Assembly: GCA_009711705.1 (NCBI GenBank)
Contig: VENG01000042.1
Coordinates: 25,678-89,677, forward strand
DNA length: 64,000 nt
Direction: 5' to 3'
DNA from: Bacillota bacterium
GTDB lineage: Bacteria; Bacillota; Desulfotomaculia; Desulfotomaculales; VENG01
The notes beneath the pieces are model-generated. The model was not told the origin of the DNA. It saw only the letters and a program-made list of their open reading frames with translations, and did no database searches. Numbering within the stretch: the stretch's first letter is position 1; the number at the start of each line of letters is the position of its first letter. Positions 1-8,222 of this stretch are shown piece after piece. The position numbers and the translations under genes were made by a program.

Positions 1-497
1 CAGACCCGGACGTTCTGTTTCTGGATGAACCAACTTCCGCTCTCGACCCCATCGGCAGAAAGGAAGTCCGGGATCTCTTAGCAGCATTGAAGGCCGAGGG
101 AAAAACTGTCTTTATAAACAGCCATTTATTGAGTGAGCTGGAGACAGTCTGTGACCAAATTGCCATTATCAAGGAAAGTCGTTTAATTTTTCAGGGTGAT
201 TGGCGGGAAATTGTTAATAAGGGAGCCCGTGTAAAAGTGATTACCGGCAAACAACCACTACTCCAGAAAATTAAAGATAGCGGTGAATTTAATTTGATAT
301 CTCACCGTGACCTTTCCAGTAAAGGTGAAAGCATTTCCAAGCTGCAGGAATTAATATTTACCTGCCCGGCCGGGAACAGTATTCCACTGTTGGTGGAGCA
401 TTTAGTGCAAAAGGGCTTTCAGATACACGAGGTAACACCCATTACTGATTCATTGGAAACTATGTTTTTCCAGTATATATCAAACAGCACCGAGTAA
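1..497 (+). CDS. ABC transporter ATP-binding protein, 3' part (5' end outside window)
   Basis: The reading frame is open from base 3, so the gene starts before the window. The first visible residues hold Walker B and the D-loop (LFLDEPTSALDP), followed by the H-loop region (FINSHLLSELE). After that comes a C-terminal extension of about 100 residues typical of ATPases of ABC-2 type exporters. The Walker A and signature motifs are not in view. The stop codon directly abuts the ATG of the permease gene, so the two are translationally coupled and form one exporter. The substrate cannot be told from the sequence. Confidence 0.9.
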   Translation, partial: DPDVLFLDEPTSALDPIGRKEVRDLLAALKAEGKTVFINSHLLSELETVCDQIAIIKESRLIFQGDWREIVNKGARVKVITGKQPLLQKIKDSGEFNLISHRDLSSKGESISKLQELIFTCPAGNSIPLLVEHLVQKGFQIHEVTPITDSLETMFFQYISNSTE

Positions 498-1391
498 ATG
501 TTCAAAGTTGTCAGAAAGAAGGTAGCGTTTTTGCTTAATATAGCTAGATTAACATTCATGGAAGTATCGAGAAAGAAAATATTTATGGTAACCATTGTGC
601 TCTCATTGATTTTCCTTTTACTCTACGGAGTTACCTTAGAGCGCGCAGCTGAAGATATGGCACGTATGAAGGATATGGGTGGGCAGCAGATGGTTATCCA
701 GCAAGTTATAGGAAGTCAGTTACTAGGTTTGGGCCTTTATTTTGCCTCCATGCTTTTGGCACTGCTGTCTCTGATGGCCAGTGTAGGCTCGGTGGCTTCG
801 GAAGTTGAAAGTGGCCTATTACACGCTATAGTTTCTAAACCCATTAAACGCAGTGACATAATTTTAGGTAAGTATTTTGGTTACGGATTGATGCTAAGTT
901 CCTACGCACTGGTGCTATTTTCTGGTGTGATGGCCATAAATTACGCTTACAATGCAAATGTCCTATCTCTATTAACCAAACCCCTTCTGGTATACGGAGC
1001 TCTGTTATTTGCCCTTCAACCAATGATACTCCTCGGCGTGGCAATGGTCTTCAGTACTCTAACCAGAACACTTACAGCCGGTATTATTTCTTTTACCCTT
1101 TACGGGTTAGGCATGGTGGGAGGCTTTTTAGAGCAAATAGGCGGCATGATTTCTAAGTCCAGCCTAATCACGATAGGAATCGTCACCAGCCTGGTAATAC
1201 CAAGCGATGCCCTGTTTCGAAAGGTAGTAAGTATTATCAACGGAAACCAGGAAAACCCTTTTAGCGCTTTGGCTGCCGCCCCGTTTGGAGTAACCGTCCC
1301 GCCCAGCAATGCCATGCTTGTTTATACAGGCATTTACATTTGTGGCTGCATATTACTTTCTATTTATAATTTCAAAAAGAGAGACCTGTAA
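498..1391 (+). CDS. ABC-2 type transporter permease
   Basis: 297 residues with about six hydrophobic segments: one near residues 28-48, then 80-105, 125-145, 155-185, 195-215 and a last one near 270-290. The motif VESGLLHAIVSKPIKRSDIILGK near residues 103-125 fits the ABC-2 permease pattern of a cytoplasmic loop after the second segment. It starts immediately after the ATPase stop codon. It is the membrane partner of that ATPase; the exported substrate is unknown. There is no clear terminator before arsR. Confidence 0.88.
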   Translation: MFKVVRKKVAFLLNIARLTFMEVSRKKIFMVTIVLSLIFLLLYGVTLERAAEDMARMKDMGGQQMVIQQVIGSQLLGLGLYFASMLLALLSLMASVGSVASEVESGLLHAIVSKPIKRSDIILGKYFGYGLMLSSYALVLFSGVMAINYAYNANVLSLLTKPLLVYGALLFALQPMILLGVAMVFSTLTRTLTAGIISFTLYGLGMVGGFLEQIGGMISKSSLITIGIVTSLVIPSDALFRKVVSIINGNQENPFSALAAAPFGVTVPPSNAMLVYTGIYICGCILLSIYNFKKRDL

Positions 1392-1403
1392 GTCTTTTTA
1401 TCA

Positions 1404-1432
1404 TTGCGCACATCAAAAAAATTTGATATGAT
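1404..1432 (+). promoter_or_regulatory. arsR promoter with overlapping ArsR-type operator
   Basis: TTGCGC (1404-1409) and TATGAT (1427-1432) are separated by exactly 17 bases. An inverted repeat, ATCAA-N6-TTGAT (1412-1427), lies between them and touches the -10. This matches the dyad usually bound by ArsR repressors. The predicted start point falls at about 1438-1440, which is the arsR ATG itself. Confidence 0.6.
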
Positions 1433-1438
1433 GTGTCT

Positions 1439-1759
1439 ATGATTAATAGTGTAAGAATTGCCAGAGCATTAAGTGATCCTATTCGCTATAAAATTCTATT
1501 AATGCTAGCCCACACTGAAGAGGGATGCTGCCCCGTATCCGATAAGGATGAGCAGAGGACCGGTTTATGTAATTGTGAGTTGGTGGCTGAATTGGGCTTA
1601 ATTCAATCCCGTATTTCCTACCATATGAAAGAGCTTGTGGAAGCAGGCCTGGTATTGGAAGAACCCCGGGGCAAGTGGAGATATTATTTTCTTAACACCA
1701 AAACCCTGCAAAAATATATCATACAGATAAATAAAGATTTTGCTCTAATGACTGAGTAA
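1439..1759 (+). CDS. arsR: ArsR-family metalloid-responsive repressor
   Basis: About 106 residues forming a winged helix (SRISYHMKELVEAGLV is the recognition region). Cysteine pairs sit near residue 30 (EEGCCP) and in LCNCEL at about 45. The second resembles the ELCVCDL metalloid site of ArsR proteins, so As(III)/Sb(III) is the likely inducer. A GTG two codons upstream (1433) also opens the frame but lies directly behind the -10, so ATG 1439 is preferred. There is no Shine-Dalgarno before either, and the message is probably leaderless. It is followed by arsM, which it presumably controls together with itself. Confidence 0.88.
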   Translation: MINSVRIARALSDPIRYKILLMLAHTEEGCCPVSDKDEQRTGLCNCELVAELGLIQSRISYHMKELVEAGLVLEEPRGKWRYYFLNTKTLQKYIIQINKDFALMTE

Positions 1760-1807
1760 AATTTTTTAACTGCATAAATCATTTATTTGATACGAGGAGG
1801 TCTAACT

Positions 1808-2629
1808 ATGGACAAAGATATTAGAGAAGTGGTCAAACTTAAATATGCCGAAGCGATAACCCAAAAAACGGGCTGCTGTTCCGGCAATAGTGGATGCTGT
1901 TCTCCAGGCAGCTCAGATGCCATGGATATGATCACCGGAAACCTTTACGGGCAAAATGAAGTAGAAGGTCTTCCCGGAGACATGGTTGCCACATCTTTTG
2001 GCTGCGGAAACCCCACAGCTCTGGCTGAATTGCGCGATGGCGAAACGGTACTGGATTTGGGTAGCGGTGCAGGTCTGGATGTGCTTCTTTCCGCCCGCAG
2101 AGTAGGTCCGTCGGGAAAGGCGTATGGACTGGATATGACTGTCGAGATGTTGGATGAGGCCAGAGCCAACCAGGCTAAGGCTGGTATTAATAACGTTGAA
2201 TTTTTGCAAGGGCATATTGAGGATATACCCCTGCCCGAAAATACGGTTGATGTAATCATTTCCAACTGTGTCATCAACTTATCCGGCAACAAAGACCAAG
2301 TCATGAAGGAAGCTTTCCGGGTTCTTAAGCCGGGCGGTAGATTTGCCGTATCTGATATTGTATTAAAAAAGCCACTGCCGGAAAAAGCGCAAGAAGACCT
2401 GGTAGCCTGGACAGGGTGTATTGCCGGTGCGATGCTGGAGCAAGAGTATACGGAAAAACTGGCCCAGGCGGGTTTTACTAACGTAGAAGTAGAAACAACG
2501 CGGGTCTATAATTTTAGCGACCAGGATGTGCAGCAAATGCTGCCCAGTCTTTCTAAAGACGATCTACAGGAACTGAATGGGGCTGCGGTAAGCGCTTTTA
2601 TCAGAGCTATGAAGCCGTCAGCAGATTAA
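1808..2629 (+). CDS. arsM: Arsenite S-adenosylmethionine methyltransferase
   Basis: 273 residues. The start is ATG 1808 with the Shine-Dalgarno GAGGAGG eight bases upstream. A class I SAM-binding fold is visible: VLDLGSGAGLD at about 81-91 and LKPGGRFAVSD at about 173-183. The three cysteines used by ArsM to bind As(III) are all present: C66 (SFGCGNP), C154 (SNCVINL) and C204 (WTGCIAG). Extra CC pairs near residues 23 and 30 are common in bacterial ArsM. It methylates arsenite to methylated, partly volatile species. Its position behind arsR makes arsenic induction likely. No arsenite efflux pump or arsenate reductase is in the window. Confidence 0.95.
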   Translation: MDKDIREVVKLKYAEAITQKTGCCSGNSGCCSPGSSDAMDMITGNLYGQNEVEGLPGDMVATSFGCGNPTALAELRDGETVLDLGSGAGLDVLLSARRVGPSGKAYGLDMTVEMLDEARANQAKAGINNVEFLQGHIEDIPLPENTVDVIISNCVINLSGNKDQVMKEAFRVLKPGGRFAVSDIVLKKPLPEKAQEDLVAWTGCIAGAMLEQEYTEKLAQAGFTNVEVETTRVYNFSDQDVQQMLPSLSKDDLQELNGAAVSAFIRAMKPSAD

Positions 2630-2712
2630 AAAGTGCAGTGTACCTATACCTTTTTTATAGGGAATGTCTTACAATAGAAATAGGAGACATAACTTAAAAA
2701 GGGGGAGGCAGA

Positions 2713-2937
2713 ATGATTGAAACGCTACCAGCTTATGGAGTGGCGGCAGGAATAATCCCACTTATGATTTTGTTGTTTGTGGGTTTAATATTCCTTTTTA
2801 CATGGTTATTACAATGGCTGTGGAACATAACCATGCCCGACGTTTTCGGGTTAAAAGTAATTACTTTTTGGCAGGCTTTTAGGCTGTTGATTATAGCCGG
2901 TTTGCTGTTTGGAGGGCCTACCGTAGTGGGAGGCTAA
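2713..2937 (+). CDS. Small membrane protein of unknown function
   Basis: 74 residues with two hydrophobic segments (about 10-38 and 55-70) and a PDVFGLK loop between them. A strong Shine-Dalgarno (GGGGGAGG) precedes ATG 2713. It lies 83 bases behind arsM and ends at a strong terminator, so it could be the last gene of the ars transcript. I do not recognise the family, and a role in arsenic handling is only a guess from position. Confidence 0.65.
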   Translation: MIETLPAYGVAAGIIPLMILLFVGLIFLFTWLLQWLWNITMPDVFGLKVITFWQAFRLLIIAGLLFGGPTVVGG

Positions 2938-2979
2938 AAGAAGCCCCTCTTGGCATAAACGCAAAGAGGGGCTTCTTTA
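2938..2979. terminator. Bidirectional rho-independent terminator
   Basis: A 12-base GC-rich stem (GAAGCCCCTCTT paired with AAGAGGGGCTTC) with an 11-base loop and T-rich flanks on both sides. It separates the plus-strand ars genes from the minus-strand gene at 2996-4276. Confidence 0.85.
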
Positions 2980-2995
2980 TATTCAACCTAATTAG

Positions 2996-4276
2996 TTATT
3001 GACTTACCGGTTCTTCTACTGTTTTTAAATCTTTGGCTTTACTTACATCCGGGGCCGTAAAAGTCTCGCCCAGTCCGAAGATTTTAAACTCACCCTGCAT
3101 ATCATAGTGCATATTCATTTCTTTAGGAGCGTCAGACTTTTCTTCCATACGCAATTCTGCACTATTTATATTAAGGTCCATTTTAGCGTCATACTTAACG
3201 ATGTCATTAAACAGTGTATCTTTATTGATATAAGCCTGGTAATAGTAATCAATATTCATATTTTCAATTAACTTCTGCATCTGCTGGTTCATTTCCTGTG
3301 GATCATCCTCAAGGTTCATACCCTGCACCACTTGCTGCATCATCTTCTGGTAACCCTCCTGGAACTTACTCATATCCAGAGTAGCGTTAACCACGTAATA
3401 ATCTTCACCATCAATTTGAGTGTCACTGCCAAAGTTAAGCAGCATCCCCATTTCTTTCATTTGAGCAGCGGCCTTGATGGGATCGGACTGAATGTCTTGC
3501 TGCTCGCGCCAAAATTCAGCCGGGAAGGGCATATCCTGAACTATCCATTCGTCCTGCCCGGGTGCTTTTATATACATTTTTTCAGTAGTCATATATGTTT
3601 CTGTTGTCATTTCGGGAACTTCACCTTGGCCAATTGGAGTAATTTTTTGGTTAAAATAAAACTCCATTGGTTCACTTTTGATTTGACCTGACATCTCCAT
3701 TTTTATGTTTTGCGGAACTTCTTTGATTTCCTTACCGTCTGCCTTGATCTTCATCTGCATATCCATAGTGCCATCCATGGAATAAGTGTTGACTTCCTGG
3801 GTCACTTTATTAGATTTGACCAAAAGCTCGGAAGGAGTCATGCCGTCCCTGGTTTCACTGCGGTTCAACACTACCATACTTTGCGCATTATCCCAATCCA
3901 CATCAAAACCAAATGTCTCAGCGGTATAACGCAGCGGAACAAAAACTTTGCCTTCTGATTTAACCGGTGCATAAGGAAGAGTTACTGGTTCATTATCCAG
4001 CAAAGCATCTTGTTTACCCACAGTTAATTCTAAAGTTTTATCTTGTTCTGTAATCTGCAAAGTATTGTTAGCGGTCAAATTGACATCGACACCTGCAAAC
4101 CGTGCAAAAGCATCCACAGATACCATGCTGTATCCTTCTTCTAACAGTACATTAAAATTATTTACTTGATCGCCGTTCACACTAAGGTCTGCTTTTACGC
4201 CTGCAAAAGCAGGTAATGCTCCACACAACGCCACCGATAATGCTAATACAACAATTAAAAAATTTCTCCTCTTCAA
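2996..4276 (-). CDS. Secreted stalk-domain (copper amine oxidase N-terminal-like) protein
   Basis: About 426 residues. An N-terminal signal peptide (MKRRNFLIVVLALSV, cleavage near AFA-GVKAD) is followed by a stalk domain of the copper-amine-oxidase N-terminal type: VSVDAFARFAGVDV, then the hallmark GKVFVPLRYTAETFGFDVDW. The remaining 270 residues look like a DUF6612/LppX-type lipoprotein fold, judged only from the repeated 'tetTYMTTEKMYIK' beta pattern. A GTG at 4285 opens the frame but is embedded in the Shine-Dalgarno AGGGGGTG, so TTG 4276, seven bases further on, is the better start. No catalytic copper site is expected; it is a cell-envelope protein of unknown role. Confidence 0.8.
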   Translation of the reverse strand: MKRRNFLIVVLALSVALCGALPAFAGVKADLSVNGDQVNNFNVLLEEGYSMVSVDAFARFAGVDVNLTANNTLQITEQDKTLELTVGKQDALLDNEPVTLPYAPVKSEGKVFVPLRYTAETFGFDVDWDNAQSMVVLNRSETRDGMTPSELLVKSNKVTQEVNTYSMDGTMDMQMKIKADGKEIKEVPQNIKMEMSGQIKSEPMEFYFNQKITPIGQGEVPEMTTETYMTTEKMYIKAPGQDEWIVQDMPFPAEFWREQQDIQSDPIKAAAQMKEMGMLLNFGSDTQIDGEDYYVVNATLDMSKFQEGYQKMMQQVVQGMNLEDDPQEMNQQMQKLIENMNIDYYYQAYINKDTLFNDIVKYDAKMDLNINSAELRMEEKSDAPKEMNMHYDMQGEFKIFGLGETFTAPDVSKAKDLKTVEEPVSQ

Positions 4277-4377
4277 GTCAAGCACCCCCTAAAAATTTGA
4301 TACTTGTTTTTCCCCTAGAAAGATTGCTTTTTCAGCGAAACACCCCCAGTATTTAATATCGTTAACCATTCTACACT

Positions 4378-5046
4378 TTAAGTTAAATCCCTGCCTCGTA
4401 GTGCCCGCACCGCATCAAGCATAGAAACTGATAAGACCGCGGCGGCCACAAGCAGCATGATTATAACAAAATCCGCTTCCGAAAAAACAACATAAATGCC
4501 GGGGAAAGCCTTTAAAGTAACAAAACCCAGCACACCAATCAAAAGGGGCAAAACCAAAGACATTACCAGCAAGGCCCAACCCATTTTACTGTATCCAAAG
4601 CGGAAAAATGACCATTGCATTACGCTGCCCACGATCAAAACACTAGCCAGGCTGGAAAGCCCGGTGGTCCAAAAGTGGTTAAGACTTTCCTGCTGTATAA
4701 TACCCATCAAACCGGACAAGAAAAGTATAAAGAGGGTTGTTAAAAGAGCGGTGACGCAAAGCAGTAATATAACTAAAAACTTTACACCCACTATCTTCTT
4801 GCAGCTAAGCGGGAGACTGCGTAAAAAAGTAAGCCCGCCAATTTTATCCTCATGGTAACCGGACTGGAAAATAAAGCTATAAACCAGCATGAAGCTCAAT
4901 CCACCGGTCATACTTGCCACTATACCCTCAGGATTCAATTTAACCGATAACAATAAAACGGTGAAAAATATAGGCAACCCAAGCAATATCAAACGGGCAA
5001 TTAACGTTTTAATAAAATGCCACTCTTTTTGCAGTAACGGCCACAT
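4378..5046 (-). CDS. ABC-2 type permease, second of the GntR/ABC operon
   Basis: 222 residues with about six membrane spans. The segment QSGYHEDKIGGLTFLRSLPLS near residue 60 closely parallels the sibling at 5079-5750 (QTCFYEDKNNSLSFVRALPVS), so the two permeases are paralogues arising from a tandem duplication. It lies 32 bases behind the first permease in the same operon. The two probably form a heterodimeric membrane unit with the ATPase at 5752-6639. Confidence 0.85.
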   Translation of the reverse strand: MWPLLQKEWHFIKTLIARLILLGLPIFFTVLLLSVKLNPEGIVASMTGGLSFMLVYSFIFQSGYHEDKIGGLTFLRSLPLSCKKIVGVKFLVILLLCVTALLTTLFILFLSGLMGIIQQESLNHFWTTGLSSLASVLIVGSVMQWSFFRFGYSKMGWALLVMSLVLPLLIGVLGFVTLKAFPGIYVVFSEADFVIIMLLVAAAVLSVSMLDAVRALRGRDLT

Positions 5047-5078
5047 ACTCTTTACACCCCTTTGCCCTTACAATTTAT

Positions 5079-5750
5079 CTATGTTAAATCTAATTTGTTC
5101 AATGCATTCACTGAAGCGTTCCAGAGAAAAAACATTACTGCAATGGCAGCCATCACGGCGGACGCTAGAATGTGGAGGGGTGAGATACCTGCTATTACTT
5201 CCGGCAAACTTGGGAAAAGAGTACCTACGGTCATGCCGCCAAAGAATAAAGTCATGAAAGTTACCGCATATACATACTGCATTCTGGCATACCCCCAACG
5301 GTAATAAATAAAGACCACTAGACAGTTAAAACACAAATTCGCTAAACCGGCAAATACACCATAAGCCCCAATTCTAAACCAATAGAGTGCCGATGGATTT
5401 ACAAGCTGAAAAGCTAATAAAGCTAAGCAACCGATCAAGAGAGCACACACCGTTACTACTGCCAGGGCTAGAAATCTCCCGGCCACAATTTGCACCGTTG
5501 AAACAGGGAGGGCACGCACAAAGGATAGACTATTGTTTTTATCCTCGTAAAAGCAGGTCTGAATGGTGAAACTATAGGTTCCAATAAAGACAAAGATAAG
5601 TATTGCCGGTAGAAAACCTATATCGTTAACCGAAACAAGTATACTGATTATTAAACCCGCTGTAACCATTAGCCATAAGAGTTTTTTCTTTTGTAAATAA
5701 AGGTCCTTCCATGCCAGTTGCCATGCTAGTGTCAATGCTATTTTCCACAT
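5079..5750 (-). CDS. ABC-2 type permease, first of the GntR/ABC operon
   Basis: About 223 residues starting at ATG 5750, which follows the ATPase stop after one base and has GGGAGGGTG upstream. The frame extends nine codons further upstream without a better start. Six hydrophobic spans are seen. The EDK...RALPVS motif is shared with the neighbouring permease. Organisation as GntR regulator, ATPase and permeases matches the ytrA-type operons of Bacillus, which respond to cell-wall antibiotics or envelope stress. The substrate here is unknown. Confidence 0.85.
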   Translation of the reverse strand: MWKIALTLAWQLAWKDLYLQKKKLLWLMVTAGLIISILVSVNDIGFLPAILIFVFIGTYSFTIQTCFYEDKNNSLSFVRALPVSTVQIVAGRFLALAVVTVCALLIGCLALLAFQLVNPSALYWFRIGAYGVFAGLANLCFNCLVVFIYYRWGYARMQYVYAVTFMTLFFGGMTVGTLFPSLPEVIAGISPLHILASAVMAAIAVMFFLWNASVNALNKLDLT

Positions 5751-5751
5751 T

Positions 5752-6639
5752 TCAAACACCCTCCCTGGAAAGTACAATCATAATCTCTTCCAGGGTAAGA
5801 GGTAACACCTTAATATCTTCAACGCCCCGCCTTTGAAGCTCTTGCAGCAACTCCTCGCTGTATTCGCCGGTGACTCCCTGAAAGTAGGCACCCTCATTGC
5901 TATATTGAATAAAGTAATCTCTAATAGTTTCTATTAAAACGGTACTGGCTAACTTAAGTTGAACCCGCTTATATTTCTCTAAAATGCTTTCTTTGTCGTT
6001 ATAAAGAACTAATTTGCCCTGGCGCAAAAAACCAACGTAGTCTGCGACCTTTTCGATATCCCCAATTATATGTGAAGAGAGCAAAACAGTACGGGATTCA
6101 TCCTGAATCACCTCCAGTAACTCCTGCAACAAATCGTACCGCACCACGGGGTCCAGACCGGAAGTGGGTTCATCCAATAAAAGCAACTCCGGTTTGTGGG
6201 CAAGGGCAAGGGAGAGGGAGAGCTTCATTTTGTTGCCTTTGGATAGCTGCTTTACTTTTTTATTACCGGATAGCCCAAACTTTTGCAGCAGTGCCCGAAA
6301 ATAATCATGATCCCATGTCTTATAATAGTGCGAAACAAACTGTCCCACCCAGTTAGCGGTTACTTCCTCATATATACGGCAATCCTCTGGAACATATCCT
6401 ACCAGATTTTTAACTTGCTGTTCCTGTTTCAGGTAATCCCGCCCTAAAACCGAAATGTTGCCGCTATCGGGGTGTACCAGATTCATTATCATTTTAATCA
6501 TGGTACTTTTACCGGCACCGTTCGGCCCCACCAGTCCCATGATGCTGCCCCTGACCAATTCAAAGGAATCTATTTGAACCTCAAAGTCGGTAAACTTTTT
6601 ACTCACATTCTTAAATATCAGTGCTTTTTCCATCTCCAT
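5752..6639 (-). CDS. ABC transporter ATP-binding protein (YtrB-like)
   Basis: 295 residues. Walker A is GPNGAGKST near residue 38, the Q-loop region is VPEDCRIYEE, the signature is LSKGNKMKLSLSLALAHKP, and Walker B/D-loop is LLLLDEPTSGLDP, followed by the H-loop SSHIIGD. The LSKGNK signature departs from LSGGQ as is usual for this exporter subfamily. The C-terminal 80 residues are an accessory domain. GGGAGG precedes ATG 6639. It starts right after the GntR gene stop and is coupled to the downstream permease. Confidence 0.92.
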   Translation of the reverse strand: MEMEKALIFKNVSKKFTDFEVQIDSFELVRGSIMGLVGPNGAGKSTMIKMIMNLVHPDSGNISVLGRDYLKQEQQVKNLVGYVPEDCRIYEEVTANWVGQFVSHYYKTWDHDYFRALLQKFGLSGNKKVKQLSKGNKMKLSLSLALAHKPELLLLDEPTSGLDPVVRYDLLQELLEVIQDESRTVLLSSHIIGDIEKVADYVGFLRQGKLVLYNDKESILEKYKRVQLKLASTVLIETIRDYFIQYSNEGAYFQGVTGEYSEELLQELQRRGVEDIKVLPLTLEEIMIVLSREGV

Positions 6640-7023
6640 TTACTTGCCTCCCATTAAGTTTAAAACTTTTTGAAAAGCCTTTGCCGCTTCATTTGGGGTA
6701 ACTCCTAACGACATTGCATCTTCCAAAGCACTCTGTATGCGAGTGGTTAATTTACCCAGTGCCTCTTTTTTCTGCGCTTCTTTATCCAAGGTAGAAACAA
6801 AACTACCCATACCGGCCCGGGTGTAGATGAACCCTTCCCGCTCCAATTCTTCATATGCCCGTTTTGTGGTAATCACGCTAGTAGTCACCTCCTTGGCCAG
6901 CTGACGAATAGAAGGTAACGGTTCATGGTCCTTTAATTCCCCTGCAATGATTTTAGCCTTAATTTGCTCTACTATCTGCTGGTAAAGCGGTGCAGGATTT
7001 TGCGGCGACAAGTTAATAATCAT
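6640..7023 (-). CDS. GntR-family regulator, YtrA subfamily
   Basis: About 127 residues from ATG 7023, which has ACAGGAGG upstream; an earlier in-frame start at 7047 has none. The N-terminal winged helix is clear (PLYQQIVEQIKAKIIAGELK, then LPSIRQLAKEVTTSVIT). The short C-terminal tail of about 50 residues, with no large effector domain, is characteristic of YtrA-type regulators. It is the first gene of the operon and probably represses it through the palindrome at 7055-7080. Confidence 0.92.
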   Translation of the reverse strand: MIINLSPQNPAPLYQQIVEQIKAKIIAGELKDHEPLPSIRQLAKEVTTSVITTKRAYEELEREGFIYTRAGMGSFVSTLDKEAQKKEALGKLTTRIQSALEDAMSLGVTPNEAAKAFQKVLNLMGGK

Positions 7024-7054
7024 GGAATAGCCTCCTGTGTATCCCACTCATACT

Positions 7055-7100
7055 GTGTATGCTATGTATATACAATACACTTAAAAGAAAGATCTGTCAA
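7055..7100 (-). promoter_or_regulatory. Promoter and operator of the GntR/ABC operon
   Basis: On the minus strand TTGACA (7100-7095) and TATTGT (7077-7072) are 17 bases apart. A long dyad with arms GTGTAT (7055-7060) and ATACAC (7075-7080) and a near-palindromic TATGTATATAC core covers the -10 and start region, as expected for autorepression by the YtrA-type regulator. Confidence 0.6.
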
Positions 7101-7137
7101 TATAGAATTAACAGATCCCAAAAATAATGGAGCATCA

Positions 7138-8040
7138 CTATACAACTTTCTTTTCCGCCTTCATACCTTCTTGATATTTGACAACGACAAATATGGAAGC
7201 ATAGTCCCTGGTAATAGTAGTTCTATCTAGACGGAAGAGACCTTCTTCAGGAATTTTTTCTACTTCTAAAGGCCATCTTTCCAGTACATTGCCCTGGCCG
7301 TTGCGGCTCTCTAAATAAATTTCTTCCACTTCGTACTCCGGTTTTCCCATTAAATCATGGTGAGCAAAGGCCTCAATTTCACCTTTATTCAGCAGCTTTA
7401 CCCTGACCACAAGGGGATTAAAAAGGCTATAATTTAGCTTATTTAAGTTCAATGATCTTTTTTCGCTGGTACGAACTGTTTCGCCATCCTGTACCGAGAT
7501 GTAATAATTTAGTTCTAAATTATTGGCTTCATGAGCGATTTTCTCTTCAACCATAGTTCCTGCTCTTTGGACCTTAATCTCACCGGCCTGTTCAAGCCTG
7601 AGGTTAATAACCGGTTCCTGGGGAACATCAACAGTTAAAACCAAAGCAAAACGGCCTTTGGATTCTTCCTCAGGGACAGCTTGTGTGTATTCCTGTTCAC
7701 CCGGCTTTTGATAATTTAATATTACCTTACTGCCTTCCCTGTATTCCTTTAACGACCAGCTCAGTTTTACCCGGGATTTATCTTTGTTAATATCCAAAAA
7801 CTCTACCTCTGCCGGTGTCCACCAGCGTGCCTCGGCCTGTGCGTCGTTCTTCATCTGCTGGACCACATTTCTGATACCGGACACCTCATTAGTTACATTA
7901 GAGCGCATACTATTAAGGTTTCCTTGCAGCCAATCCACTTTTTGCTGCATTTCCCGGATATTTGACCAAGTTAACAAATTAGTTACCAGTAACACCACTA
8001 TCAGAATAATTACTACTGTGAAACGCTGTTCTTTAAACAT
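7138..8040 (-). CDS. Membrane-anchored protein of unknown function
   Basis: 300 residues: an N-terminal transmembrane anchor (TVVIILIVVLLVTNLLTW, about 8-26), then a short coiled-coil stretch (about 28-70, REMQQKVDWLQGNLNSMRSN), then an all-beta looking extracytoplasmic part. The Shine-Dalgarno is weak. Its stop lies 37 bases before the operator of the GntR operon and it has its own terminator upstream (8160-8201), so it is probably monocistronic. I do not recognise the family. Confidence 0.7.
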   Translation of the reverse strand: MFKEQRFTVVIILIVVLLVTNLLTWSNIREMQQKVDWLQGNLNSMRSNVTNEVSGIRNVVQQMKNDAQAEARWWTPAEVEFLDINKDKSRVKLSWSLKEYREGSKVILNYQKPGEQEYTQAVPEEESKGRFALVLTVDVPQEPVINLRLEQAGEIKVQRAGTMVEEKIAHEANNLELNYYISVQDGETVRTSEKRSLNLNKLNYSLFNPLVVRVKLLNKGEIEAFAHHDLMGKPEYEVEEIYLESRNGQGNVLERWPLEVEKIPEEGLFRLDRTTITRDYASIFVVVKYQEGMKAEKKVV

Positions 8041-8159
8041 CTATGTACCGCCTGCCCTTGTTTTGAATAATGAACCTCATATAGAATAGACGCGCCTAAA
8101 AAGAGAAAAGTTCCTTATTCATCTAGTTCACAATCTAATCAACAATAACCCGGGCAACT

Positions 8160-8201
8160 AAAAAGATCCTGGCTGAAAATCTCAGAACCAGGATCTTTTT
8201 G
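8160..8201. terminator. Bidirectional terminator
   Basis: Perfect stem AAAAAGATCCTGG / CCAGGATCTTTTT around a 14-base loop. On the minus strand it terminates the gene at 8223-9293; the arms also give a T-run on the plus strand. Confidence 0.8.
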
Positions 8202-8222
8202 TTTCCTAAACCTTGAAGGTAA

